This document shows, one piece after another, positions 11,951-22,983 of a stretch of 64,000 nt of DNA. The translations under genes and the position numbers were made by a program. Within the stretch, counting starts at the first letter, position 1. Every line of letters starts with the position of its first letter. This DNA is from Rhabdornis inornatus (taxonomy: Eukaryota > Chordata > Aves > Passeriformes > Rhabdornithidae). The stretch lies in NCBI GenBank assembly GCA_013397075.1, contig VWZS01010177.1, positions 192,945 through 256,944 of the forward strand. The letters are read 5' to 3'. The notes under the pieces are model-generated. The model saw only the letters and a program-made list of their open reading frames with translations. It had not been told where the DNA came from and did not search any database.

Positions 11951-14900
11951 AAGAACTACTTTTAAAACAACGATAAATAATTACAACACGGTTCAGTCAT
12001 ATCCTTCTGTGATAGAGTCACCCACCTAGAACTAGAACCAAACACCACAGAATAATGTGGAGACGCAAAACTCCAAACCACAGGGGAGTTAACAAAAGAC
12101 TTAAACAAACTGAAACTGAATTCAGGTTTTGGCTCCAGAAGTCTCTAATCTACTAGGTTTTGGGCAACAAGAATTTACTCTACCCACACATATCTTCTTT
12201 CTTTAAGTATCTGCCACATTAAGGCTACTTGACTGAGACTACTGGATTTTTAATCAGACCTAGTAGCAATATTCTCAAATAACACAAGATTTTTAAACTG
12301 TGGAGCGTTTGCCTTATACAGACACTTCTGGAATCAAGCAACATCCTGGGATCAAGTCTGACCACAATTCTGTTTTGCCTAGTTCTATTCATAAATACCA
12401 GGACGCAAACTGTTGGAGGTTGAGCTCAGCTTTTGTCTCTGCTTTGTCATTAATTCTATATAATTTCATTGGCATGATTTCTGTCTCATTATTGTTTGCC
12501 TGCTGTAGTAACTATTTCTATTTCTTTCATAAACATCCAAGAACTGAATTCAGTGTTACGTGAGCTATTGAAAAATTGAGTAATTGACTTTAGACTGTGA
12601 AAGCAAGAATATCATATTTGGGTTAGTAATTACTCTATAAAAAATGGTGCCTATAAGGATTTTTTCTTGTAGGTAAATAACTATTGTTGTTTTTTTGTTT
12701 AAATCATTAATTTTCAAAAATTCATGTGTAAATTCAATAGAAATCATAGATTACAACATTTTATTTTCTCTATAAGCTTCATATGGAACAAAAAGTTCTA
12801 CTATTATAAATGAAAAGCTCGAGACAAATTACATCATGGAATTCCTTCTTGGTCTTTTAGCAGATAAAGATTCAACTTAATCTCCTCTCAAACAAGACAC
12901 TGTCTCTCTGCTACTTCCAGCTCTCATCTGAACCAGAATGTACTTCCACAGAGGTCAGAGAGTCACTACGACAATCCCTTACTAAACTGAGTACCTAGCC
13001 TGAACTGCAAGAGTTTATATGAGTTTACAAATGGATAAATGGTGTAATTTACAGTCACTCTTTCAGGAAGAATCAAACCTGAGAAAGAAATACTGCAGAA
13101 TGAGCAGCTGGGCTGCTAAAATTTAGTAGTGTTGGTTTTGTTGTTTGTCTCTTTCCCCAGCAATTTAATGTAGTTATCCTGCTTTCTTATAATGCTATAC
13201 AAAAGAATATGTTAATGGATTAAATTTTCTTCATGTCATATTATCTTTCAGTAGTGGGATGTGTCATCATCCTCTGCAATAGTGTTGTTCCAATACTGCT
13301 TTAGATCCATTAATCTCAATATAAGGAGACGAATCATGTCTCTATCTCAGAGAAGACGTTTATTTCCAAGTGTAGTATCTGTGAGAGAATGAACTGGTGG
13401 CCAAAATACATATATCTAACCATCCAAATTAGTCTTCATGTAAAGTTTCAGTTCTTTGGTAGAGTAAGAGTTTGAAACAGCTCATATATAATCCATTGGG
13501 CATTTAAAAGTCTTAATATATGAAAATTAAAGCTGATTGTAATAATATCTAACAGGAAAAAACTTGAATTGTGATCACTGATAGTAAAGATTAAAGGAAT
13601 CTGACTTTTTTAGCTTCAGCTGACACATAATTTAAGGAAAATAAATAGAAACCATGTCTGATGCATATAAGTGCACTGATAAGCTGTAGCAGCAGAGAAA
13701 GAAAAACACGTCACTGGCCTTATCTCACCTGTATCTCCTGAAGTTTGACTTAATTGGGCTTAATTAGTTCAACCTAATTATGTGTGTTTCTTTTGCACTG
13801 AAGGACAAGTGTTTATTCCAGGAAGCCATTAGTCCTGCCTGAAGACAAGTAGTATAATTGATTCTTTGAAAACTGGAATATCTGTTAATACAGAAAGAAC
13901 TAGGCTACCAGTCTAGACAAGCAAACTATTTTTTTTCATTGCTAAAATTAGGTAAAATAGATCATACTGTTTGGCTGGTGAGCTGTAGTACATTCTTGAT
14001 AACTAACCGAAGGGGCCTAAAGACAGATGTCTGCATGGGAGCGAAGTGCCAAAACCCAGGAGATCCTGTCAATATAGGAAGTATAACGGAATGAGAAGAT
14101 ATCTTGCAAAACATAAATGTGGTTTTTTGGAGTGAACTTGATAGCTCTTCAGGATTACAGAAGGTTCATTGATCAGAGATTGCTTTTCTAGCCCCAAAAT
14201 CGGAACTTAGAGCTCTAAGTTACATGCAAACACCTGCACGTAGGCATCTACTTTAAGCTGTCTGCAATCAGAATTAACTCTTATGCATAGGGCCAATTCA
14301 GCTGCTGAAATATAGACACCAACTGCTGTTGGAGAAATTACAAGGTGCCCTCCACACCACTCTGTCATACACAGAGCAGGACCTAAAGTAGGTCCTTGGC
14401 CTTCTGGAACAACAGCTGGATATTAAGTGAGAATGATAGATTATTATATGTCAAAAATTCAGCAAAAATCATGAGACTGATGTCTCTACTATCACCTGTT
14501 TCTGACTTTTTGGTGTGCTGTGTCTGTGAGAGATACAGATTCTGCTTTCATGAGCTCTAACTAGTGCATGTGAACTGTGACTGTAAAGCAAACTGCAGAC
14601 TGACATATTTTCTAAAACCAAAAAATTTTAATCACATATTTACCTCCCACTTTTTCAACTACATCTCTCTTTCCTGCTGACTGCGCATTCCGAGTGAAAA
14701 ATATAAATGCAAAATGAACTGCATGAAAATGAAATTAAATTCTTCTTGGATATTTGATAGACTAAAAAAGTAGAAAATTCTGATATTAAATTAAGCCTTG
14801 CTGAGTCTTAAGAACAGCTTTCCAAACGTTTTAAACTGGAATGCTTTGGCAGGATTATAGGTCAGAGAAAGTCTTCATGACTGGAGATCAGTAACCAGCT

Positions 14901-15871
14901 CTACTATATGACTTCAGCTAAACTAAATAAAATAAGAAGGGATGTTGCAGAGCAATTTGGAATAATCTGAAGGAGTATTACCCATGAGATAAACCCATAT
15001 GTTTTAAAAACTCTTACCTTTTACTGAACATCTATCAAAGTTCCTCTTTTATTAGGGAGCTGATTTTTTTGAGTAAAAGAAAATTAAGTTCTTTGTCCCT
15101 TTCTTCCCTTCATCTTGTAGAAGATTTTATGGTTTTATCTCATAAAGATAAAAAGATTAGAAGAAGCCTTCATGCTTGAGAGTAAATTTCATTGAAACTC
15201 AGCAGACAGTTTTTGGGTGTCTCCTTGCCATCCTGAAGCATAATCTCAAAGATTTTCTGATGAAGTCTAATATCCTGTTTGGCATAAGAAAGAAGCAATG
15301 ATTGAAATTTATTTATAAAATCTTTACTCCTACAATATATCTCAAAATCAATAAAAGGTACAAAATAGGGTTAGGGATCCATGTGCTAACTTTATCAAGA
15401 GGATCAAAATCTATTTAAAAGTCTTTCTAAGATAGATGGTTCTCCTTGCAGAAAGACTTAGGGGTTACAGAGGAGAAAAAATATGTGACTCCCAATGAAT
15501 TTAATGAAGAAGAGATCTGTCTATCATTCACCACTGATAAATAACATAGCCTCCATGAAATTCTTAGAGGATGCATTTTTCTTCAGAGTGGCCATAGACA
15601 GTCCTATCCTGCCTTCTGATTTCCTCACAAGAAGGCTCCAACATATTCCATTTTGGGTTTTTTTAGAGAAATGTTTTTGTATCACTTGCTGTCAGAATGA
15701 AAGTAGATGTTTTTGCAAGTGTAGTAAAGGTATAAAATATACTCCTCTGGCTTTCTATGCCTTGGTCTTTGTCCCCAAGCAACTATTTTTAACAATAGGT
15801 AGAAATAGGAAGTTAAACATCTTGTGCTGGATATTTCAAAGGAGGCACCTCTTCAAAAGTATCTGGAAACA
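11951..15871. other. AT-rich DNA with no recognisable gene; one less AT-rich island
   Basis: No coding sequence was recognised. The part from about 14180 to 14420 is visibly less AT-rich and holds a short perfect inverted repeat (GGACCT-AAAGT-AGGTCC, about 14380-14396). It could be an old repeat that I cannot name. The open frame at 15495-15905 (136 codons) runs into the CR1 tail that follows and has no recognisable domain. Confidence 0.5.
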
Positions 15872-15963
15872 TAAAATCATAGAATCATTTAGGTTGGGGG
15901 ATTAGACCTCTAAGATCATTCAGTTCAACAATTAACCTAGCACTGCTAAGTCCAAACCTAATA
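15872..15963 (-). repeat. CR1 LINE 3' tail
   Basis: The plus strand reads AAAATCATAGAATCATTTAGG, then GACCTCTAAGATCATTCAG and TTAACCTAGCACTGCTAAG. This is an almost textbook reverse complement of a CR1 3' end, where the active family has 'GACCTCTAAGATCATCGAGTCCAACCATTAACCCAGCACTGCCAAG'. Only about 90 bases remain, a severely 5'-truncated insertion as is usual for CR1. Confidence 0.85.
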
Positions 15964-16344
15964 GGAAGGTTTGATCTGAGAACGTTATCAGTTCACTGTG
16001 GCGTGTCAGCCTCATAACCTAGCAATGAACAGACTTTTGTGTTTTAGAATCCTTAAAAGGACATCTTCTATGGCAGAAGGTTAGCAGAATCCTGACAAAG
16101 TTTAGACACCAACAGTGAAGAGACCTGTATCTGAACAAGGAGGTCTAGAGTTCCTTTGAAGACAAAAGCATTTGCATTGCAGAGTACATTTCATCCCAAT
16201 ATTCCCTTCATGAACGATTAAATAAATAAAAAAAAAAATGCCCCCTCTGCTCAGTTGAGTGTGTAGCTGCATACTAACATACCAAAGTCTTAGTGTGCTG
16301 ATATAGCTGGCACACACTTCTTTCCCTTCTCATGGAAAGCAAAT

Positions 16345-16430
16345 GGTGTCATGGTTTTTGTTTGGTTTGCTTTGCTTTGTTTTGGGGGGGATCGGGGTAT
16401 TTTTCTTTGTTTTGTTTGGTTGGTTTGCTT
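16345..16430. repeat. T/G-rich low-complexity tract
   Basis: Runs of TTTG and TTTGC units flank a GGGGGGGATCGGGG core at about 16384-16397. It is probably the remains of a simple repeat. Confidence 0.65.
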
Positions 16431-18054
16431 TGATGGAAATTCTTCAAGCTATAACCACCTCTGAAGACAGTATTCACATCTTGGTGTTCTTCTGATTATG
16501 GAATATATCTCTGATTAGACTTCTGTCCTAATTATGTTATGGGAATAGAAGTCCTTGAGGACCATTCAACAACAGAAGATTCCACAGAGTTAAAGCGACT
16601 AAATTAATCAACATTTTAATTAAATCTTAATGAGAAGGATTGTGTCATTTTTAGATGTAAAACTTAGAGTAACTCTTTAAGTCACTTGAAACAAATAATC
16701 CTTTAACATATAGATGTTTTTCCTCTGAATGGGGCTAATTGTTTAGTGTAGCCCAACATGAAATATTAATCATTTGGAGAATTTTGCTTATGCTGGACCT
16801 ATGCTCTGTGGGAACCTCCTGTAGATGTGACAATGTTGATTTTTTTTCTAATATTGATTAAAATTATTATTAAAGATATTTTTAATGAAGGGGAATTAAT
16901 ATAATAATTTTTCATAAATCAAAACTATTAAGGCAATGCATTTAAATTAAAAACACAACAAATTTTCCAAACTTAAAGCCTCGCTAGGCCAGATGAGGGT
17001 ACGTGGGTTCTTAAGGGATTTTTGTTTGTTCCTTTGTTTTATTCTATTTGATTTGAGTATGGGACACCGTGCTTCTGAATGTATTTCTAATGTGATTACA
17101 TTTCTTTCCTAAATGCTTGCCAAATTGATCAATGGAAATATCAAATATTTACATGTTTATCTCCCTGATTATTTGTTTCAATGGCAAAACATTATTCAGA
17201 TAGAGCTGGAAATACATGGTATTACTGAAATTACTATAGTTTATTTTTTTTTTAAGATTACTGACACTTAACTTTTATAGCTGCTATGACTGCATCAGTA
17301 ATGCACACAGGAATAATTGTTAACTGTCAAGAACACAATGTATTTCTAATCATATTCCATCAATGACATGTGTTTTACATTGTTAAATCATTTTGGCTGA
17401 AAAATAGAGGCTCAGAATGGAATATAAAAAGCCCATTCTTTCAGTTTCTTTGCATTATTCATAAATGCAGTACCTTGTCAGCACTTAGAGTGTAATCAAA
17501 ACATAAATGTTGTACGAATATTTTGTGTTCAAACTGCATGTAGGATGTTCCTAAGTTACACAATACATTACATTGTCTTTTTTATAGTCAGTATAAAATT
17601 TTAACTATGTGTGTTGTAAGTTCTGCAAAAGCAAGGCTGTCTACTGTTTCTTTTTTATTCACTGTTTCAAAAGAATGAGTTGAAATGGAAAAAAAATTTT
17701 AAAAAATCCTCAAGAAAATCAACAAGCTGTTTTTATCCTTTACCATTGAATCTCATTCAGACTCATTTTGTTGTTGTGTGGTATAACTTGATATAATTTT
17801 CAAACTAACTCTTTTGAGCACTGGTTTGAGTGTTTCAGAGATAAATAACATTATGAATAAATAAAAAAACCCACCATGACAGTGTTTTTTTTGCGCAATG
17901 AAGAAAAGGATAATGAAAAGCGACTTCTGTGTTCTAGCAGCTTGGAGTCTCTCACTATGTACTGTACTGAAAGCTGAAAAGAAAGTAAGTCTAGATTCCT
18001 GAGAATTTGTGAAATAACAAAGATAAAACAAAATTTAACATACTCTGATTCTAC

Positions 18055-18055
<1 letters not shown>
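16431..18055. other. AT-rich DNA with no recognisable gene
   Basis: No gene, RNA or repeat family was recognised in this strongly AT-rich stretch. Confidence 0.55.
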
Positions 18056-18095
<40 letters not shown>

Positions 18096-18117
18096 NNNNA
18101 AAAAAAGAAAAGGGGAT
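18056..18117. repeat. Poly-A tract with a 4-base gap
   Basis: A run of about 37 A (18056-18092) is followed by GGG, four undetermined bases (18096-18099) and a further A-rich stretch. The sequence just upstream shows no LINE or gene 3' end that would explain it as a retrocopy tail, so it is called only as a homopolymer. Its true length is uncertain because of the Ns. Confidence 0.8.
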
Positions 18118-18482
18118 TGAATGATTTACAATTGAATATGTGGGAAGTGAAGTTAAAAGTATTTTCATTGCCCCTCTGATGAACAGACTACAGAGAACTT
18201 TTCTTCCTATTATACTAAGTGTCTTTCTTGTTATCTTCCAAAATTTCAGCAGTAATAAATAAATAACACCTTACTTTCAGGATTTTCTTTAATTTTTTTT
18301 AGGGACACTTTAATGCAATAAACTATAACTAGAAAACTTAGGAAAAACCTCAGTTTTAGCTGAAGGTGTAACAGAATACTGTTTCTTGGAAGAAGCTTGC
18401 CCCTATGCATAAATTCAACAGAATGCAAAAATTTTTCCGAATATTTTGCTTCATTGGATTATGAGAATCCATCTTTCTTAAA

Positions 18483-19335
18483 GGGCCCCTTTACATATTG
18501 AAAGGTTCCCACCACCTTCTCATTTTCAGGCTGAACAAGCACAGCTGTCTCAGCCTTTCTTCACAGAAGAGTTATGCTTCTATCTTTGCAACTCAGAATA
18601 CATTGTCTTTCTGGGCTGCTGTAATTTTTCATCCATCAGTATCCCCAAATTCTTTTTCATAAAACAGCTTTCAATACATTAATCCCCCAACCTGCATTGA
18701 TACTGTGGACTTCCCCAAACCAGATTCTGGACCTTGCACTTACCCTTCTTGAAATTAATGGTGTTCATATGGGTCTACTCCTCAAGCCTGCCACAGAACC
18801 CTCTGGATGGCATTCCATCCCCCTAGTGAAACAACTGCATCACTCAGCTTGGTGTTATTTGCAAACTTGTGGGTGCTCTCAGTGCCACTGCCCATGTCAC
18901 TGATGAAGATATGACCTAATGTTTATCCTAGTATGGACCTCGAAGGACACCACTCATTACTGGTTTCCACTTGGATGCTGAGCAATTGTCTGGAACTCAC
19001 TGGAGTCAGCCATCCAGCTGGTTCCTTACCCATTTTAACAGTCCATTTGTCAAACCAATGCCTCCCTGATGCAGCAGCAAGAATATTGTGGGGGGATTGT
19101 ATCAAAGGCTTTGCAGAAGTGTGGGTAGATGACATCCATAGCTCTTCCCTCATCCACTGATACATTAGAAGGACATTAGATTAGTCAGGCACAATTTGTA
19201 CTTGGTGAAACCATGTTGGCTGTCTCTAACCACTTTTGTGTCTTCCATATGTTGTGGTGTGTATTCCAGAGGGATCAGCTCCATTACCTTATGGGTCATG
19301 GAGGTGAGATTAGTGCTGAAAGGCTGAAGGTTTCA
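18483..19335 (-). pseudogene. CR1 LINE ORF2 fragment, 3' end missing
   Basis: Read on the minus strand, this spans the reverse-transcriptase core to near the end of ORF2. Minus-strand frame 18923-19165 includes a segment starting DKWTVKMGKEPAGWLTPVSS, which aligns with the CR1 'NWLDGR...VPQGSVLG' region. The plus-strand landmarks match the reverse complement of known CR1 copies in order: GGGCCCCTTTACATATTGAA (18483), CTGGACCTTGCACTTACCCT (about 18726), CAGCTTGGTGTTATTTGCAA (about 18845), then GTCAGGCACAATTTGTACTT (about 19183) and CCATGTTGGCTGTC (about 19212). There are internal deletions, for example around 18625-18720. The 3' untranslated tail is absent, so the copy has lost its end by a later deletion or was inserted abnormally. 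Confidence 0.88.
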
Positions 19336-20419
19336 CCTCATATTGGTGAGATGAGTGCCAGAGTAGTTTGTGAAAGTGCTCCAACAACTATAAAAACAAA
19401 AGTCTGTTTGATATCATGATCACCAATGCATTTTAGAGAAAAGAAGCCAGCTGTACTTCATCAGGTGCCTGTCTTTAGAGAAAGGCTAGACAGTCTCCCA
19501 AGAAGTCACAGGTGCCTAACTTCCACCATTTTTCTGCTTAGCCAGTGAAGAATGATAGTCATCCAAGTCAGTAGCTCCAGCTGATAGAAAGTTGTCACTG
19601 ATTTTCCAAGATCTGGTATTAGGAGACTTCAGTCATTGCACTAAGGCAAGGTGCCAGATGTCTGTGCTCAACTGAGGTGTCTAGATTGTGGATTTCAGTC
19701 AAATACAGTCCATATGTTTACTTACCAGAGTTACTTTTCAATATTAAACAATGAGCTTCACAGTGCCCTCTACATAACCACTGGAGTATCCTAGTCATTC
19801 ATAAAAGTCTGGGAAATATGGAAAAGCCACATCTCTCTAAGCTAGCACACAGAAGTCAGGAAAGAGATGTCAAAACATCACGATTATTATTAGAGACATC
19901 TGTCTGTATAACTGAATGAAGTGCTATTTATTTTATAATTTTTAGCCATCCTATAGCATGTTGATAATATGCATTTGTCTTTTTATTATTATTATTATTT
20001 TAGTTTTAGTTTTTTATTTTCAGTTTTTTTATTTTCTCTATCTGCCATTGCTTGACTCCGTGTAATACCAGATTTCTCCATGGGCTGAATCTCCACAGAG
20101 CTGGCTCCAGTGTTCTGGGAGTTATTGTATCTTTGTAATCTTTCTACATGCCTTCTGATCCATATAAATGTAGCAGTACAACTTTCCTGGTACTCATCCT
20201 TGAAATAGGAGTCAGACTGTGCTTTTGCCATGTCTGTATGTACTGTATGGTATATATCCATGTATATATTTTAAAATGTACATATACATGTACTGAAGTT
20301 GGCCAAAATCTGTAATTTTTCAGACAAATATCAACAACATTGTATTTTTTTTTTTTAATTTTGTTTTTGTTTGTTTGTTTGTTTGGGATTTTTTGTTTGT
20401 TTTGTTTTGGGGTTTCTTT
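19336..20419. other. AT-rich DNA with simple repeats, no gene
   Basis: No gene was recognised. An (ATT)n run lies at about 19982-20000 and a T/G-rich tract with TTTG units at about 20341-20418. The beginning (19336-19420) might be a continuation of the CR1 fragment that is too diverged to call. Confidence 0.5.
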
Positions 20420-20698
20420 TTAAGAGTTATGAAAACTATTTGTAAAATCCTGCCTGGGCTATGAGTGAGAAAAATTGTATTAAGCCTTCTGTAGTACTGA
20501 TGACTAATTGCTAAAGCCAGCATAAGAAATTTAAGCTAACACTTCAGGGTCAATGTTTTTCTTAAGTGAAACAGATGAGGCCTAGACTTTCTATGTAACA
20601 GACTTAACTAGAAAATCTCTAGTAAAATAAAGCCTGGAATGAAAAAAGTTTTTCTAAAATGGTTAAGCTATTTAAAATGAGAAAAGCTGGATCTCAAA

Positions 20699-20764
20699 NN
20701 NNNNNNNNNNNNNNNNNNNNNNNNNNNNNNNNNNNNNNNNNNNNNNNNNNNNNNNNNNNNNNNN
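20699..20764. other. Assembly gap, 66 N
   Basis: The gap lies just before an (ATT)n tract. Copy 2 of the duplication provides 637 bases (21696-22332) for this interval, so the gap size is an underestimate if the two copies represent the same locus. Confidence 0.98.
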
Positions 20765-20835
20765 ATAATAATAATTATTATTATTATTATTACTACTACT
20801 ATTACTATTATTACTATTATTATTATTATATTATT
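20765..20835. repeat. (ATT)n microsatellite, copy 1
   Basis: An imperfect array of ATT and ACT triplets abuts the 3' tail of the minus-strand CR1 that follows. The left end is cut off by the gap. Confidence 0.9.
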
Positions 20836-21305
20836 ATAGAATCATAGAACAGCTTAGGTTTGAAGGGACCTCCAAAAATCATCTGGTTCAATCTTTGGTG
20901 TGAAAGAGATCCTTGATGAGATTACCTGGCACATCATTCACTTGCACCTTCAAAAACCCCAGTGAAAGGCACTGTCCCATGTCTCCAAGAAGGTTCTTCC
21001 TCTGATTGAGTCTTCTGAATGTAAAAAAAAAAATCTCCCGGAGCAACTTTTAGTCATTGCCCCTTGTCTTCGTGTGACTTACTGAGAAAAGAATGCTTCC
21101 ATCCCCTTTGTAGCTGCTCTCTAAGTATTGGAATATTGTGATGAGGTCCTCTCGAGCCTTTTCCCAGGAGAAGACACTTAACTCCCTCAGTCTTTCATCA
21201 TAAGGCAGATTTTACAGTCATTTGATTATTTTGTGGCCTTCCTCTGAAGTCTCTGCAGTCTATCTGTGCCTTTTTTGAATTGTGGGGCCAGAACTGGTCA
21301 TATCT
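20836..21305 (-). repeat. CR1 LINE 3' fragment, copy 1
   Basis: The plus strand begins ATAGAATCATAGAACAGCTT and continues with GAAGGGACCTCCAAAAATCA, the reverse complement of a CR1 3' end. It runs through TCTCCAAGAAGGTTCTTCCT and CCTTTTCCCAGGAGAAGACA to GGGGCCAGAACTGG, which are in CR1 order towards the C-terminal coding part. It is 5'-truncated at about 470 bases. The same element is seen again at 22404-22873. Confidence 0.88.
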
Positions 21306-22289
21306 GATATGTTAAGAGTGGAAGGAAAGAATATAAAAGTCAAAGCATCATGAAAATGTAGAGATTTTATTTTAATAAAATTTTAAGACTTACCTCTTGA
21401 TTTACTAATATACAGNTTAAGAGTTATGAAAACTATTTGAAAAATCCTGCCTGGGCTATGAGTGAGAAAAATTGTATTAAGCCTTCTGTAGTACTGATGA
21501 CTAATTGCTAAAGCCAGCATAAGAAATTTAAGCTAACACTTCAGGGTCAATGTTTTTCTTAAGTGAAACAGATGAGGCCTAGACTTTCTATGTAACAGAC
21601 TTAACTAGAAAATCTCTAGTAAAATAAAGCCTGGAATGAAAAAAGTTTTTCTAAAATGGTTAAGCTATTTAAAATGAGAAAAGCTGGATCTCAAACGCAT
21701 TGTAAAGACTTTAAAGTATAAATAAAATTCCAATATTTTTAATTATATGCAATTAAAATAGATTTCAACCCCTAAGGAACATTTTCTTTAAAACACTACT
21801 TACAGAGAAATAAAATATGGTAATGACTTCTAAATATTCCACTGGTATAATTTAAAAACAATGCAGTGAATTTATTAAATTTGACATGGAAGATAAATAT
21901 AATTAAATAGGAAAATGTTTATTTTGATTTGAGACCTTCTTTCAGAAGTCATGCATCACTGGTGCAAAGCAATTTTGTTTTTAGCATATCTACAGGAAAA
22001 GTACAAATGTATGTAATAACAATGACATCAGTTTCACTTATATTGTTTCAAAACCAACACATTTAGTGCTAGCTAATCAAAGTAGACTAATTGTTCCTAC
22101 TCTATTTGTTGGAAATTCATTAAGGAACAGGAAACAAACAAGAACAATATGTAAGATGGGTAGAATCAGATTCAGAATAATTCTGGTCTTAGTGGTATCC
22201 ATTTTAAGAAACATATTGTCAGTTATGCAAAATTTGTCTCTTCTGTAGAACACAAGAATGATTTTGAAATCACAATTAATTATAGAATA

Positions 22290-22403
22290 ATATTACTGAA
22301 TTATTATTATATTATTATAAGTATAATATTATATAATAATAATTATTATTATTATTATTACTACTACTATTACTATTATTACTATTATTATTATTATATT
22401 ATT
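22290..22403. repeat. (ATT)n-rich microsatellite, copy 2
   Basis: A/T-only sequence with ATT/ATA units (22295-22340) passes into ATT triplets with interspersed ACT units (22341-22403). It joins directly to the CR1 3' tail. CR1 tails are known sites where short tandem repeats grow. Confidence 0.9.
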
Positions 22404-22873
22404 ATAGAATCATAGAGCAGCTTAGGTTTGAAGGGACCTCCAAAAATCATCTGGTTCAATCTTTGGTGTGAAAGAGATCCTTGATGAGATTACCTGGCAC
22501 ATCATTCACTTGCACCTTCAAAAACCCCAGTGAAAGGCACTGTCCCATGTCTCCAAGAAGGTTCTTCCTCTGATTGAGTCTTCTGAATGTAAAAAAAAAA
22601 ATCTCCCGGAGCAACTTTTAGTCATTGCCCCTTGTCTTCGTGTGACTTACTGAGAAAAGAATGCTTCCATCCCCTTTGTAGCTGCTCTCTAAGTATTGGA
22701 ATATTGTGATGAGGTCCTCTCGAGCCTTTTCCCAGGAGAAGACACTTAACTCCCTCAGTCTTTCATCATAAGGCAGATTTTACAGTCATTTGATTATTTT
22801 GTGGCCTTCCTCTGAAGTCTCTGCAGTCTATCTGTGCCTTTTTTGAATTGTGGGGCCAGAACTGGTCATATCT
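22404..22873 (-). repeat. CR1 LINE 3' fragment, copy 2
   Basis: This is the same element as at 20836-21305, with one noticed substitution (ATAGAGCAG for ATAGAACAG). Landmarks include CCCGGAGCAACTTTTAGTCA and GTCTCTGCAGTCTATCTGTG, in the order expected for the reverse complement of the CR1 3' region. Confidence 0.88.
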
Positions 22874-22983
22874 GATATGTTAAGAGTGGAAGGAAAGAAT
22901 ATAAAAGTCAAAGCATCATGAAAATGTAGAGATTTTATTTTAATAAAATTTTAAGACTTACCTCTTGATTTACTAATATACAG

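Larger units (their letters stand above)
20420..21415. repeat. Duplicated segment, copy 1 (with internal gap)
   Basis: Bases 20420-20698 reappear at 21417-21695 (offset 997). Bases 20765-21415 reappear at 22333-22983 (offset 1568). I noticed only two mismatches by eye: TGTAAAATCC versus TGAAAAATCC near 20451, and ATAGAACAG versus ATAGAGCAG near 20843. Copy 1 carries a run of 66 N (20699-20764) where copy 2 has 637 real bases. A single N (21416) separates the copies. Confidence 0.95.
21417..22983. repeat. Duplicated segment, copy 2 (complete)
   Basis: This is the gap-free version of the segment at 20420-21415. It holds unique AT-rich DNA (21417-22280), an ATT microsatellite (about 22290-22403), a CR1 3' fragment (22404-22873) and a short AT-rich end. 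It starts right after the single N at 21416 and continues into unique sequence at 22984. Confidence 0.95.

Noticed and set aside
15495..15905. Frame of 136 codons
   Set aside because: It has no recognisable domain, it runs into a CR1 tail, and its length is within chance expectation for this base composition.
18056..18117. Poly-A tract as the tail of a processed pseudogene
   Set aside because: No gene-like sequence lies upstream on the plus strand, and an N gap makes the tract unreliable.
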